Assembly: GCF_009832865.1 (NCBI RefSeq)
Contig: NZ_CP047130.1
Location: 2,418,001-2,482,000, forward strand
Direction: 5' to 3'
From: Colwellia sp. 20A7
GTDB lineage: Bacteria > Pseudomonadota > Gammaproteobacteria > Enterobacterales > Alteromonadaceae
Length of the DNA stretch: 64,000 nucleotides
A program made the position numbers and the translations under genes. Position 1 is the first letter of the stretch; the number at the start of each line of letters is the position of its first letter. The notes below the pieces were generated by a model. That model was not told where the DNA came from. It did no database searches and saw only the letters and a list, made by a program, of their open reading frames with translations. Positions 63,881 through 64,000 of this stretch are shown here, in pieces.

Positions 63881-64000
63881 CGTGTTACTTTTTCATCACA
63901 GGCTAATAAAGATTGCTCAAATACTTTTACTATCGCTTCTAAACCATTTTGGTCTTCTTGGTCAAAACGATCAAAGCCAGTACTGTCTATGTCCAAAACC
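63877..64000 (-). CDS. GAF-domain protein, probable free methionine-(R)-sulfoxide reductase, C-terminal part only
   Basis: The frame runs off the right window edge. The visible 40 residues read VLDIDSTGFDRFDQEDQNGL, followed by EAIVKVFEQSLLACDEK, matching the end of fRMsr (YebR-type) GAF domains, where LDIDS...F...D is standard. fRMsr reduces free methionine-R-sulfoxide. The catalytic cysteines lie outside the window. It overlaps the next gene by four bases. Confidence 0.78.
   Translation of the reverse strand, partial: VLDIDSTGFDRFDQEDQNGLEAIVKVFEQSLLACDEKVTR

Noticed and set aside
1..64000. CRISPR array, prophage, rRNA operon or replication origin
   Set aside because: No regularly spaced repeats, phage structural or integrase genes, rRNA sequence or DnaA-box cluster was recognised.

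Overview
The window is a low-GC gammaproteobacterial chromosome segment. The best guess is a marine Alteromonadales member near Colwelliaceae. This rests on gene content: a class GN sortase with its VIT/vWA target, DUF5062 and DUF2835 proteins, a giant NAD-glutamate dehydrogenase, a DUF1302/DUF1329/YCF48/RND block and a proQ-prc pair. No database search was possible, so the taxonomy is inference.

Region 1-12.6 kb is accessory DNA and looks like part of a chromosomal integron cassette array. Small plus-strand genes (lipase, exported protein, methyltransferase, lipoprotein, small membrane proteins, DUF6404-like) are followed by imperfect palindromes with attC features: a YAAC-type left box, a GCGTTA-type right box and a conserved central TTTCGTCC block. 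No integrase is in view. The array has been hit by three insertion sequences. An IS110-family/IS1111-group element sits in the right core of an attC. An IS66-family element with a clean 8-bp target duplication splits an isoprenylcysteine-methyltransferase-like gene. A second IS1111-group element lies further right. Several genes here are broken (DJ-1-like frameshift, VanZ-like amber codon, IS66 tnpC frameshift). The array ends at a tRNA-Ser(UGA) gene preceded by two partial copies of its own 3' end.

Region 13-24 kb is core metabolism. aroG (aromatic amino acids) is followed by nucleoside salvage: add, deoD, deoB, udk, nupC, deoC and tdk. A divergent argP/argO arginine regulator-exporter pair sits inside this block. 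Region 23.6-27.1 kb holds a Gram-negative sortase, its surface-protein substrate and DUF5062.

Region 27.2-34.4 kb is a nine-gene minus-strand run: TlpA thioredoxin, DUF4266 lipoprotein, DUF3570 outer-membrane protein, ApbE, response regulator, histidine kinase, periplasmic cupredoxin, FTR1-like membrane protein and a second outer-membrane protein. It looks like an envelope metal/redox system with its own two-component regulator. The DUF3570 protein carries a TGAS motif resembling ApbE flavinylation sites.

Region 34.7-43 kb holds asnB, a TPR-diguanylate cyclase, a GNAT acetyltransferase, DUF4105 (Lnb-like) and DUF3015 proteins, and pyrD. Region 43-56 kb holds NAD-GDH and the RND-YCF48-DUF1329-DUF1302 run. 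Region 56-64 kb holds DUF2835, pepN, nhaC, prc, proQ, a small acidic protein and the end of a GAF-domain (fRMsr-like) gene.
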